A stretch of DNA of 64,000 nucleotides from contig NC_134415.1 in NCBI RefSeq assembly GCF_030867145.1, positions 74,429,300-74,493,299 on the forward strand, given 5' to 3'. The stretch comes from Opisthocomus hoazin (taxonomy: Eukaryota; Chordata; Aves; Opisthocomiformes; Opisthocomidae). The position numbers and the translations under genes are program-made. The notes beneath the pieces are model-generated. The model ran no database searches and was not told the DNA's origin. It saw only the letters and a list, made by a program, of their open reading frames with translations. Positions 52,301-61,459 of the stretch are shown piece by piece. Position 1 is the stretch's first letter. Every line of letters begins with the position of its first letter.

Positions 52301-55300
52301 TATATCCTGTGTAGCAACGTACAATGATTCATGTGGAGTGTAAAGTGAGAGTAGAGGGAAGTCAGATTAGATGATGTTCAGACTGCTTTAGACATCTTCT
52401 AACAATTTAATTTAATTTTTGGCTTCACGTGTAGGTGTCTAGTATCTAAAGTATCTCAGTGAGCAGAAAGGTGAAATGGTTAAAGAACACTTAAAAAAGC
52501 CTTTCTCTGAACATGTGCTGAACATGTTTGAAAATACTAAACTGAAATTTTCTATAGACTTAATACCTGATTGCTGTTTTCCCAGATTAAATAGAGGAAA
52601 AAAACAGATTTTTTTAATATGGCTAGATTGCTGTGCATGGATATATTGAAACTACCTTTTTGGTTATGGAATTATTTAGTCAGTGCTTAGTGATTGCTCA
52701 GTTTGTTTTGTACGGAAGTTAATTTCTGTAGATTTATGTCACCAGTAATGTTTTTGGGTTTTTTCCTCCTACTGTTCGTGTTTTACCGGTTAATAGAAAT
52801 AATTTTATTTTTCTCTGTCGCTTATAGAAAGTGCATGAAGCAAGGGAGACACAACGTGAATATTATGAGAAGGAGCTGGTGAAATTGCAAGCAAGATTGG
52901 AAGGAGAGGCTGCACAGTTAAAGGAGGCTCATTCCAAGACCTTAGAAGAATTGGCATGGAAACACCATACTGCAATTGAGGCTGTGCACAGTAATGCTAA
53001 TAAGGAGAAGAAAAAACTACAGATGGTAGGTTTGTGTTTTCTTAATAATCAAACATACTACAAAAAGCAAATGATAGCGTTGGAAACATGTAGTGCATGG
53101 TTTTGTTGTATGGCCAGTTTTATTTGGAGTTACCTGCAGATCTGCTGTGCTTCTCTGAAGACAAACTGCTCAGCCTTTATTAAAATAACATATATCTTGC
53201 TAAAAAAAAAAAAAGAGCATTTATACTGTCATTTGTCTGCATACAGAAGAGAAATTCTCAGCTCACTACATCTTTCTTTTTGAGTATAGTAGGTGTATTT
53301 TTCCGGGTTTTGTGACCCGTATTCAGAAAGGTTGGTAGATCACTCAAGATCAGTTCTTCTGAAGGAGATGAAATATTGTGTTATCCTAATATTTATTTAA
53401 AATTTTCATAAACAGTCCAGAAGTACAAAAAGATATTATTAGTACTTGACTCTGTGTACAATCAGAAGATAACAGCAGCTGTTCCTAACTTACATCATAA
53501 AATTATGCTAACTGTATATCGACTATTCATTTACCTTTGACTGCAATCCTGAAACTGAAAGGCCTTTTTGTTTCACAAAATTGGCCTTTTCTTTGTTGGG
53601 ACGAATAAGAGGACCAATTTTGAATTATTTCCTAATCTGATTGTATGTACATCATATACAAATTTTGCCTTATGCAGTAAATATGGGATAAATATTAATA
53701 GTTTAAGGTTTCATTATGCTTTCTGGTGTGTTCACAGGAAACATACCAAGAAAGACAGTTGTAGTTAGTGAAGTGCATCTTAGACTGATTTTTTTTTCAT
53801 TTTGTTGATATGTTGCTTCTTAGCTTTACTTTGAATAAATCCCAAAGATTCGTTCATGTCTCCCACTAATGGAAGTATTTCTCAGAGACATACATGCATC
53901 TCATCTTTCAGGTTTACTTTCTTTTTAACTTTAAACATGCCTGTTATTAAAATCATGTCTCTCAAGGGTTTCTGGGAGTATCTTTCTTTTATTTCAGTAA
54001 AATGTGGGGTTCTTTTTGGTTTGTTTTCTTCTGTTTCTTATCAAAATAATACAGACAATAAAACAATATCATAAAATGTTTGTTCTTAAATCATTTAATG
54101 ATTTAAATTAGGGAACAGCTCTATAAATGTGAGAAATGTGAAACTTTAGCAAGGGAAAATTAACTATGAAAAGACATGAGGGTCGGGATCTCAGTAAATG
54201 TTAATCAGTATACTGTCTCCTTTGTCAAACCTGTCTCGCTAAGCACATGTTGTGTTGTCTGAGTAATTTAAGGAAGAAACAGTCAGTCTCGAATGCAGAG
54301 AAGAGTTGAATTTAGTACGAGGAGGAAGCATGGTACAAGGAGCCTTGAGATAGAAGGCGTGAGTAATTTATTGGGACTGGAAGACTGAGAAAGGCACCTG
54401 GGGTTTGGAAATATGTGAAAAAAATGGAAAAGAAGAGAATTCTAAAGAACGAGTGTAGGATTCAAGAAATGGCTTAAATCTGTCTCTTCTTCCATCTATA
54501 AAATGAGCTGTAAAAATGGCATCAGTTCATAGGAGGATTATGAAAATAGAGCTGCTAATAATTGTGCAGTACTGCACAGCTGTATTGACGAGTATCATAG
54601 AAGAACTGATTGCTCAGTTATGAGAATAGGGTCTGAACAGCACTAGTGAAACTTCACAGCCAGCAGATTTCACAGTGTGAAGAAGAAAAATTCAGCAAGT
54701 CTCACTTAGCAAGCATCACTTGCCTCGTGTGGCAATTGATACCGGGGGCCCAGTGAAGAAACACGCGCTTGCTGAGTAACGCTGTATAGCAATGTATTAC
54801 TCAAAGTGTAACCCTCTGTTTTGTCACTTTGTCCAACTTCTGCCATGAACAAAGAGATCGTGCAAGCAGTTTATACACAAATCATTTGTTGCCTATTGCA
54901 CACCCTAGTGGAGTGCTAGAACTAAAAAGCTGCTAAGCTTAATATGCTTACCACCCCCATCAAAACACTGGAGGAGTCTCTGGTTTTAGATGAGGAAGGG
55001 TTAGTCTCTGTGGCTTCTTGAAAGAGCTGGATAACGCTAAGTTGCTGTCTTCCAGCTCCCTGGTTTTCCTTGGAGCTCTCTATACCTTTTTGTGAGAGTC
55101 TCTTTTTCCTCCTGAATTCTTAAGCTCTTAACTCTCCTCGTCTCTGCAATCTTACCAATGCTTGCAGTTGTACTTCTTGTTCCGTGCGTGGCTCTGGTCT
55201 GTGTATTTTCATAGCTGTTTCTGAGATGATGATGTTGATTTCTCAGAAATCTGAGCCCAGGGCTACACAGAGGCACTGAATCAGTGCTAAGCCTTGCATT

Positions 55301-58300
55301 ACAGCTGAATCCAGAGGAGGCAGTTGATAAAGGAGGCTCTGTAGCTGCGTAGAAAACCTTGAAGTTTTGTATTACCTGGCTCTGGAGAACCTTACCTGGC
55401 AACCTTATTTTTCTTCAAGACGACTTTGTGGTATAATAATTTATATAGTATATTCCACTGGAATATATAATAGAGCTATTAATGTGTTTCATGTTAAGTA
55501 TTTTGTGACAGAAATTGTTCTTCTGAAAATATGTTCTGAATATTAATAAACCTGAAGCACACGTTTATAGTTCTCCCTAAGAAAAAGAAAAAAGTTTCTA
55601 ACATATGCATATACATATAGCATATACAACATAGGCTCAGGTAAGAGAAATGTAATTCGTCCAGCAGAGTTGTTTTCAGAATTTGGCTATTGCTCCACAG
55701 AGATGGAATGAAAACCGAGGTGTTATTTTGATTCTTTCCATATAGTTGAACCTGAAGACTAATTGTTGATTTCTCTTGGTTCTATGTGAATTTTATAGAT
55801 ATGGTGTGAGGCATTTTTCATTTATCATAATAGCCTGAAAAACTTCCCAAAGTTCAGTTTGGATTTTAAACTTTATTATATTCTGTGGGGATTATGTGTA
55901 GGAGATATAAAGGCTGAAGGATAAGCATATTATCAGTGTAATTTTATAAAAAGTGAAAGCTTCTGCATTCTGTCAACTGAAAAACTGTGAAAGCAGATAT
56001 TGTTTTAGTAATTGTGATAATTAAATGTAAATTGAAACTAGTAGTGGAGAAGAAAGTCCTGTTTGTATTTATTTTGTGATTAATCAAGGATGTTAGAAAT
56101 TAATCAAGGATGTTAGATTAGAAAATAAACTGGAAAAATAAGGTATCCATTATAGAAGGAAATAAATGTTCACATTTTAACACTTGAAGGAAAGGACAAG
56201 TCTTGCTGGAGATCAGGAATATTTATGCCAGGAGGAATCACTTTCATGTGGTACACCTGTACTTTGTGATGACTGTATGGCAAGTATTTAATATTTCTTC
56301 CATCCTTCTTATTTCCAAAGGAGTTGGAGCAGCAATTTGAGAAGGAGAAACTGCATTTGGAGGATGATAAGAATCAGCTCCGACAGCAGCTGGAAAACCT
56401 GAAGGAAGAGCTGACGACAAAACTGACTTCTGCCAATCAGGAGGCAAGGGCTAACTTCACTGTATCAGCTACTGGTCCTGTGTGCTAGACCACATTTCAT
56501 CAATAATGATCTTGTGCTGAGAGTCCAGTGCAGAGCTAGGATGACACTGTTGAGTCTCTGTAGTGCCTTCTTTCTGTTTAAAGTGGAGTATTCTTCAAAC
56601 ATGCTAAGCTATTTGACTGCTGAGTGCTAACTTTAATGTCCTTTACAAAATTAACAAAGCAAGTGAGACTGAGGTACAAAACAGTTTACGTAAACAGCCT
56701 TTCTTATCTTCTCATTAGATACGCAGACCTCTACACAAAATATGTCAGGAGACAGAGGGAAAATTAGCTGTATTTAAACCCATATTAGTTTATAATTAAC
56801 ATATTGTAAATTCTGGTCAGCTTCCTGACTGACAGAAGTTCTTCATATATTTCTATCAAAAGATGACATGAAATATTTATACTAAGATCCAAATGATTTG
56901 CAATGTTTTGATATATACAATCAATGTGAAATGTATCCTATCTCAATACAGTTTTAATTTTTTGAGTTTGAAATCACCACCTTTTCATAATATAATCTTT
57001 CTAAACTAGAAATATATTCTATTGATATAAAAAACTTGAATCCATTCTTGTCTGGAACTTTTGCCTTGTCTCAAGAAAATAATTCATCAGTTTCATTGTT
57101 CAGCAGGCCGTACATAAGATTTCAGTGTGTGCTTTAAGACAGACTTAAGAATGAATTTAAGTACTTTTTTGCAGTGGTACTTTTCATTACCTTTTTCTAT
57201 ACCGTACAAGTTCTGGAGTCGGCAGGTGTTTGTCTGATTCTGGTGGTTTGCAACTTGCACAAATGTTAAACTCACTTTAGAACAAAACCGCTTGTTTTTA
57301 ATAAATAGGAAAGATTGCTCTTCTGAAATTATATATTATTATTATATTAAAGTATATATTATGCTAATATATTGCTATATTATTAATATATCCATACATT
57401 ACTATATTAATATGCATCTGAATGTATTGAATAATATATATTCTGAATATATACTTTAATATATAATATATTCCATTGGTAGTTTCAATATATTAATATA
57501 TACTTTCAGAGTAGTACCTACCCAATGTGTGTGTGTGCGCGCGTGTGTATATACACACACAACAGAGAGTATATGCTACCAGAGTAGTTGGACCTACCAT
57601 CATTAGAGCTCAGCATCACTGCTGGTCAGTCAGTGGTGAGTACCTGTTAGAAGGAAATACAGTCTCCTGTTTGATAGTTGTGAGTGCCTCTGCTGATACT
57701 GAAGACCTTGGAGAAGGTGCACGTTGAAGCTGGAACTGGTCTTGCTCTCTTAACAGTATGCTTACCTACAATCAAATTGATGAACATATGATGTATTTGT
57801 TATATATGTTAACGAAATCATACACCGGTTTATTTTTCATTCAGAATTACAGAAAGTTTTGTTATTTATTCTTAGCTTTAATACCTCTGTTGTATGTTAA
57901 CTTTCTTTAGTGATGGATTAGATCTGAGGAGAGCACTATTGTTGTTCTATAGTCATTCAACACTCTAGTCTTTAATTTAGTTACTCCTTTATGACTTCAT
58001 GTGGGTACATGAGTAATAAACGTGCTCCTTCTGTCAAGGAAATAACTTCAAATGTTTTAAGAATGAGTTTTCATTATCTAACTGCTATCAAGTTCAGGCT
58101 TGGAAAAATCCATCAGCAGACTGAATTAAGAAAACAGAGGCATAGCTAAGGAAAAGAGAACTCTAACATAAACTAAAATAAGGAATTAGGGCCAGCTGCT
58201 ATTTAGTGATTGAGCTTATATACATTCTTATGCCAGGGTAAAGGTAATACACTGTATTCTGCATATTGACAGAATGAGAGGAAGTGTATGGGCAGTAAAT

Positions 58301-61300
58301 TTGGGGTGGTCTGTAAATCCAGTCTGTGTAGTACAGAGGCAGTACGTTTTATTTTATGACTATGTTTAGCTTAAGCACACGAGACAAGTGCTTTGCTTGC
58401 AACCACAGCCTACTCTTAGATCTCTATTGACAACTGACAACAGTTTCTCAATGTCTTCACTGACCTGGAAGAAACTTCCCTGTGAAAACTCTGGCACATC
58501 TGTAGCTTAGCTCTTACATTTCTAATGCTGCTTCTTTTTTTGTTCACTTTGTTTTAAGTTATGGACTTCATTTAACAGTAGGCGTATATATTTATTGCTT
58601 TCTGTGGGCATTAGCTTAGTTGTAGCTTCCCTGCTGAGAAAACTGGTTTTGAACCGATGCCATCCTCTCTTCTTTTTGACAGACTTCTTGATAGCAATTG
58701 TCTTAGCTAAAGGATGAGGAAGATTCAGGCCTCATTAGGCTTGCTCCTAGTACTAAGCTATTTAAGAACAGTGCAATCTTAAATACTTGTCAGAGATTTT
58801 TTTGAGGGCTCAGGTTAAGTCAAGAGACAAACTTTTTCACATGTGAATCTCAAGATGAGGCTGGCTGTTTACATTCTAGATCCCCTTCCTTTCACCACTG
58901 ATCAGCCAAGACCTTCTAGAAAGATTCTTTGCTTCTGTCTCTTGACAGAATAGTCTAAGGACTATTCTAAGGGTATTACTAAGGACCATATTAAACAGCC
59001 TCCAGCATTGCTTTGTCATTAGTAGCCTAGACGTAAGCCCTGTAAGTGGTATTCTGTAGGTAGCAATATGAAGACAGAAACATATACCCTAGCACAAGTT
59101 AGTTTATCCATTACATTAGAGTTTATGTATTGTGATATAGCTACTCTCATTATTTTAATTTGCATAAAACATGTTTTCTTACAGTAAAATTACAGGTAAT
59201 TTCAGAAGGTAATCTCTTTCCTTGCAAAATGCCTCAAATATCGTTTGGATTTTTTTTCTTGTAAAAATGCTTTAATCTAATCTTTGATTTTTATAATGTT
59301 ACAGGAATTTGTTTTTTAATACAGAAACATTAAGTGATATTAAAGGAGAACAGGCTGTGCAAACAAAAATTTGTCTAGGTTGGAATTAGAAATCACTGGA
59401 AGAAAATGAAGCCAGGATGATTTGTCTGCCATTAGTAATAATTATGTAAATTAGAAGTTTGGTGGGTTTTTTTATGTCATAGGTGTGTCGTCTGCAAGAC
59501 CTAGTACGAAAAAGTGAACAAGGCCTTGGTACTGCAGAAGGACATATCTCCAGTCTTCAAGAAGCTCAGGAAATACTCCAGAAAGAACTAGAATTAACTA
59601 GAGCAAGACTGCGAGAGACCACAGATTCATTGTATAGTGTTGAGGTAACCATGATGTTGGAGAAAAAATTGTGCAAAGTACTGTCACAGTGATTTGGGGT
59701 TTGTTTTTAAGACAGCAATAAGCATCATAGTGTACATGTGATTGAAGAAGCTTCATGTGGCTTCATTAAGATAGATTTCTGGTTTTATTCTAAGCAGAGA
59801 GGAAAAAAAAATGAAAAACTAGGATGAGTTGGTTTGGGCATGGTGGGTTTTTTTTTTGGTCAATAGCTCATTGACTTTAGTACTAAGTATAACCTTTCCT
59901 TTTTCTTTCCTCAGTAAACAATGCACTTTTACAAGATCACTGCAATATTTGAAGTAGAGCAGCAAATACTAAGAAAACTTTTCCCTGAATCTGTTTTCAT
60001 ACTGATGTTACTGTATTAAAAAAAAGTCTGAAACAGGATATTGGGGTTTTTTTTTAATTTTTTAATTTCTTTCAGCTATGGTCATTAGATGTGTATCCTA
60101 TTTCAGTTTATAACTATCTCTGTATTTTTTATAATTTGTCTAAGGGTCCATATGAACTACTGCATTCCTCTCTCTTCCCCTGTTATAACACTTTAATATT
60201 CATACATAGCAGGTTCCTGGCAATAACATTTATCTTAACAGATTTTAAAATACACAAATGACAAACTCCTACAGAAAAATCCTCACTTTAAAAAGTCTTG
60301 ATTAAAATTTAGACATTAGACAACCATATTCACTTCTCATGAATGAAGCAAGCACTGCCGAAAAACATTAATGTAAGTATGAATTCTAGGTAGTACCTAA
60401 TGCTATTCTAGCATGGTAAAATTCAAACAGAAATTGATATGAATTCTAAAGTTTTTTCTGTGTTCAGACTGAAAGCCTGTTTCTACCACGTTAGTCCAGT
60501 CAAGAAGCAGAAAGAAGATACATAAACTTTGTATCAAATCCAGATAGTTCAAGATTTGAAATTCAAATAATGAATATTTGCTGAGTTAAAAAAAAAAAAA
60601 GTCCAAAGCATGCTTGACAAGAACCTAAGCAACCTGCTCTAATTCAGCAGTTAGTCCTGCACTGAGCAGGACTTGATGACATTTTGAGGTTCTTTCCAAC
60701 ATAAATTATTCTGTGGTTCAATGTAACAGTATTTGGCAAGATTAATTCCAGAATAACTTATTTGAAAATTGCTTTTTATAGGAATGCAGAATTTTGTTCC
60801 AAAAGTAAGAAATATGAGCAGATGTACAGACATTAATTGTGTGTAATTAGGAGTTACACACTGAAAAAGTTATAGTTCAAGTTTTATGCACCAATTATAA
60901 ATGACATTTTTGTTATAAATGCATTCGTTTAAGGTTTGAAATACTTTTTTGCTGCTGATCAGTCTCTATTGTGAAGTTTGTGTTTGCAGGGTGAACTAGA
61001 TCAGGAGAGACAACAGCATGAGGCAATGATTGCTGCCATGAGAGAAGAGGAAAAGTTCAAAGTTGACAGAATGGCTCGTGACTTGGAAATAAAATGGACA
61101 GAAAATCTTCGGCAAGTATTATTTTTTTTTTATCATTCCTTAAATAAGAAATGAAGTATGCATTACATACAGATGTAATAGCAATTGAAATGTAGACCAG
61201 AGGTTTTTGTTGCTATCTAAGCTTTTCCAATTATTACTGAGTTCTTATTTATTTCTCATTTCTTGCACAAGGTCCACTGCATTTGAGTTATATGACCCTT

Positions 61301-61459
61301 GCTTTTAGACAGGAATGCAATAAGCTTCGTGAAGAGCTGAGGCTTCAGCATGAAGAGGATAAGAAGGCAGCCATGACTCAGCTGCTGCAGCTGAAAGAAC
61401 GTGAAAAAAATGCAGCAAGGGATGGATGGCAAAAAAAAGTTGAAGATCTTTTAGACCAG
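18979..61459 (+). CDS. FAM184A: FAM184A, 5' part of gene (9 coding exons, 3' end outside window)
   Basis: Splicing nine exons gives 699 in-phase codons with no stop, recognisable along their length as the FAM184A protein: MATPGM start, SKKIAQLTKVIYALNTKNDE, ENNVQVLQKQLDD, KASHIGMLQATQMTQEVT, LEELAWKHH, KWTENLRQEC. The family is a long coiled-coil protein of poorly defined function. FAM184A and its paralogue FAM184B share a conserved N-terminal domain, which corresponds to exons 1-2 here. After a Gly- and Pro-rich N-terminus of about 45 residues, the chain is almost all charged heptad-like sequence rich in E, K, Q and L. No signal peptide or membrane segment is visible. The vertebrate protein is about 1,140 residues, so roughly 440 residues are encoded beyond 64000. 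The start is chosen because the ATG has A at -3 and G at +4 and matches the known N-terminus. Intron 1 is about 25.5 kb and intron 8 only 197 bp. Confidence 0.96.
22379..22480 (+). repeat. MIR-like SINE fragment
   Basis: The run 'gttctgaactctgctgtgag' followed by 'aaatttgggaaactgc' and 'ccagtttctcc' follows the order of blocks in the MIR core and 3' part (GAATCCCGGCTCTGCCAC, CTTGGGCAAGT, CAGTTTCCTC). It is diverged, so the assignment is tentative. Confidence 0.4.
24500..24612 (+). mobile_element. CR1 3' tail
   Basis: A short 5'-truncated CR1 end: gatgtggtacttaaggacat, then 'tggacttggcagtgttagg', 'gggtcttttccaacctaaa' and the terminal tgattctatgattc. It represents the classic CR1 3'UTR and lies within FAM184A intron 1. 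Confidence 0.88.
26861..26887. repeat. Short inverted repeat
   Basis: Perfect 10-bp arms AAGTAATGTA and TACATTACTT are separated by a 7-base loop (extending to 11 bp with the flanking T and A). It is too short and AT-rich to call a microRNA hairpin. Confidence 0.5.
28060..28292 (+). promoter_or_regulatory. Intronic CpG islet with strong splice donor (possible alternative first exon)
   Basis: Within AT-rich intron 1, about 155 bp (28075-28230) carries roughly 20 CpG dinucleotides, including gcgcgccgcccgc and gacgcgggcg. Forty to sixty bases further on is a consensus donor, AGCAA|GTAAGT, at 28293. CpG-rich DNA followed by a strong donor in the gene's orientation is the usual look of a secondary first exon or a noncoding RNA start. 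A short ATG frame at 28231 ends in a different phase from exon 2, so a coding join from it is not supported; a 5'UTR exon remains possible. The alternative is a decayed CpG-rich repeat. Confidence 0.4.
32690..33694 (+). mobile_element. Old degenerate CR1 LINE
   Basis: A roughly 1-kb diverged + strand CR1 running from just before the reverse-transcriptase motif C region to the 3' end. Visible pieces include 'tgtttaacatctttgttagtgacctgg' (the FNIFINDL region), 'cactcagcaagtttgtagacaatac' (the FADD region, here altered), DDKLNMSQQSAF near 33056, 'gtttagcctggagaagagaaggctc' and the tail 'gactagatgacctccagagg'. Numerous stops and indels make it far older than the copy at 1855. Confidence 0.88.
43176..43221 (+). 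repeat. 23-bp direct tandem duplication
   Basis: The unit gctatataaa followed by gatgagtgaggct at 43176-43198 is repeated immediately at 43199-43221 with one substitution (a to g). Each copy contains a TATA-box-like tatataaag, and the second copy also creates a ggtgagt donor-like motif. Confidence 0.8.
43281..43543. repeat. Poly(T)26 and poly(A)22 tracts flanking about 215 bp
   Basis: A run of 26 T (43281-43306) and a run of 22 A (43522-43543) lie in opposite sense about 215 bp apart in intron 1. These are unstable homopolymers and likely sites of assembly length error. No retrocopy was recognised between them. Confidence 0.7.
44656..45510 (+). CDS. FAM184A: FAM184A coding exon 2
   Basis: The large 855-bp exon encodes residues 57-341. 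The acceptor is tttgtag|GTAATA and the donor CAG|gtgaga, both phase 0. It starts VIYALNTKNDEHEAAIQALK and ends LGTAENNVQ. It contains most of the conserved FAM184 N-terminal domain and is continuous coiled coil: EEIQQILAETREKILQYKSK, RVVTMSREVEEIRKKFEERL, LERKKLIEDYEGKL, SFYEHELDSLKRSQLFTAES. The first in-frame internal Met lies about 49 codons into the exon (AEEMDLK). Confidence 0.97.
45511..48276 (+). other. FAM184A intron 2
   Basis: About 2.8 kb, gtgaga to cctctag. It contains the solo LTR at 46260-46843 and a purine-rich low-complexity stretch at about 45917-45950. No other feature was recognised. Confidence 0.9.
46260..46843 (+). mobile_element. Solo LTR of an avian endogenous retrovirus
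   Basis: A roughly 585-bp block running from TGGTTTTGGCTGGGATAGAG to ttaaaccacaaca. It carries features of a long terminal repeat that is widespread in bird genomes, probably ERVL-class: a distinct GC content, a degenerate TATA region near 46525-46535, a polyadenylation signal attaaa at 46714-46719 shortly before the presumed R/U5, and TG...CA ends. No internal viral genes are present on either side, so it is a solo LTR left by recombination. A clear target-site duplication was not found, and the ends may be off by a few bases. It contains a palindromic ATGACGTCAT (46511-46520). The 109-codon open frame at 46265 is not a viral gene. Confidence 0.8.
48277..48412 (+). CDS. FAM184A: FAM184A coding exon 3
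   Basis: 136 bp encoding residues 342-386 plus the first base of Ser387. It starts VLQKQLDDVKEEEMSLLSKH and ends LVLKA. The acceptor is cctctag|GTTCTT and the donor GCCA|gtatgt, leaving phase 1, which matches exon 4. It is coiled coil. Confidence 0.95.
48413..51986 (+). other. FAM184A intron 3
   Basis: About 3.6 kb, gtatgt to tttttag. No transposon was recognised. 48572-48968 is unusually low in stops in all three + frames, but the frames show no known protein similarity. A patch of short direct repeats lies at about 49250-49380 (tactgtaatagttt, gtatgtgaat). Confidence 0.8.
51987..52168 (+). CDS. FAM184A: FAM184A coding exon 4
   Basis: 182 bp completing Ser387 and encoding residues 388-447: HIGMLQATQMTQEVTIRDLE through QQILALEK. 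The acceptor is tttttag|GTCACA and the donor AAG|gttaaa, a weaker donor. It exits in phase 0. Highly conserved coiled coil. Confidence 0.95.
52169..52827 (+). other. FAM184A intron 4
   Basis: 659 bp, gttaaa to cttatag. Nothing else recognised. Confidence 0.85.
52828..53025 (+). CDS. FAM184A: FAM184A coding exon 5
   Basis: 198 bp encoding residues 448-513: KVHEARETQREYYEKELVKL, KTLEELAWKHHTAIEAVHSN, ending KKLQM. The acceptor is cttatag|AAAGTG and the donor ATG|gtaggt, phase 0 on both sides. The EELAWKHH stretch is a recognisable FAM184A signature. Confidence 0.96.
54470..54560 (+). repeat. MIR-like SINE 3' fragment
   Basis: The run 'tcttccatctataaaatgag' followed by 'catcagttcataggaggatt' resembles the MIR 3' region (CCTCATCTGTAAAATGGGG ... 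TCATAGGGTTGT ... GAGGATTAAATGAG). It is diverged; the shared MIR/L2-type 3' tail leaves the family open. Confidence 0.45.
56079..56117 (+). repeat. 20-bp direct tandem duplication
   Basis: The unit attaatcaaggatgttaga(a) at 56079-56098 is repeated at 56099-56117 with no mismatch over 19 bases. It is probably a recent replication-slippage or repair duplication. Confidence 0.8.
56321..56443 (+). CDS. FAM184A: FAM184A coding exon 6 (GC donor)
   Basis: 123 bp encoding residues 514-554: ELEQQFEKEKLHLEDDKNQL through TSANQE. The acceptor is ttccaaag|GAGTTG. Homology to the known protein (TANQE followed by the LQD region) places the exon end after GAG at 56443, where the intron starts gcaagg. This is a GC donor instead of GT. 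A GT site 20 bases on (ACT|gtatca) would add six unrelated residues and is a poorer donor; reading on without splicing meets a stop at about 56486. Confidence 0.9.
56444..59482 (+). other. FAM184A intron 6 (GC-AG)
   Basis: About 3.0 kb, gcaagg to gtcatag. It contains an extremely AT-rich tatatta-type low-complexity region (57325-57510) followed by a mixed GT/GC/AT alternating tract (57522-57560). No transposon or gene recognised. Confidence 0.85.
57325..57560. repeat. AT-rich low-complexity region and alternating purine-pyrimidine tract
   Basis: 57325-57510 is nearly pure A/T with repeated atatatta-like words. 57522-57560 reads gtgtgtgtgtgcgcgcgtgt then atatacacacac, an alternating purine-pyrimidine stretch with a 16-bp palindrome GTGTGTATATACACAC. 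Such sequence can favour Z-DNA or cruciform structure; this is inference only. Confidence 0.7.
59483..59644 (+). CDS. FAM184A: FAM184A coding exon 7
   Basis: 162 bp encoding residues 555-608: VCRLQDLVRKSEQGLGTAEG through RETTDSLYSVE. The acceptor is tgtcatag|GTGTGT and the donor GAG|gtaacc, phase 0. The VRKSEQGLG stretch matches the known protein and anchors the upstream GC-AG intron. Confidence 0.95.
59645..60989 (+). other. FAM184A intron 7
   Basis: About 1.3 kb, gtaacc to tttgcag. It contains a CR1 tail at 60612-60723. Nothing else recognised. Confidence 0.85.
60612..60723 (+). mobile_element. CR1 3' tail
   Basis: The segment 'cttgacaagaacctaagcaacctgctct' then 'gcactgagcaggacttgatgac', 'gaggttctttccaacataaa' and ttattctgtggttc is a diverged CR1 3' end in the same orientation as the gene. 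Confidence 0.8.
60990..61115 (+). CDS. FAM184A: FAM184A coding exon 8
   Basis: 126 bp encoding residues 609-650: GELDQERQQHEAMIAAMREE through IKWTENLRQ. The acceptor is tgtttgcag|GGTGAA. The chosen donor is CGGCAA|gtatta at 61116 (GT-AG). An alternative GC donor four bases earlier, CTTCG|gcaagt, paired with an acceptor four bases earlier in front of exon 9, would give exactly the same protein. Confidence 0.92.
61313..61459 (+). CDS. FAM184A: FAM184A coding exon 9
   Basis: 147 bp encoding residues 651-699: ECNKLREELRLQHEEDKKAA through KKVEDLLDQ. The acceptor is ttttagacag|GAATGC (or ttttag|ACAGGA with the alternative donor). The donor is CAG|gtaact, phase 0. It is separated from exon 8 by only 197 bp. 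This is the last FAM184A exon visible; the known next residues (ISLLKQNLE-type) are not found before 64000. Confidence 0.95.

Larger units (their letters stand above)
53026..56320 (+). other. FAM184A intron 5
   Basis: About 3.3 kb, gtaggt to tccaaag. It contains a MIR-like scrap (54470-54560), a 20-bp tandem duplication (56079-56117) and an unexplained minus-strand open frame of 121 codons (55037-55402). Nothing else recognised. Confidence 0.85.
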
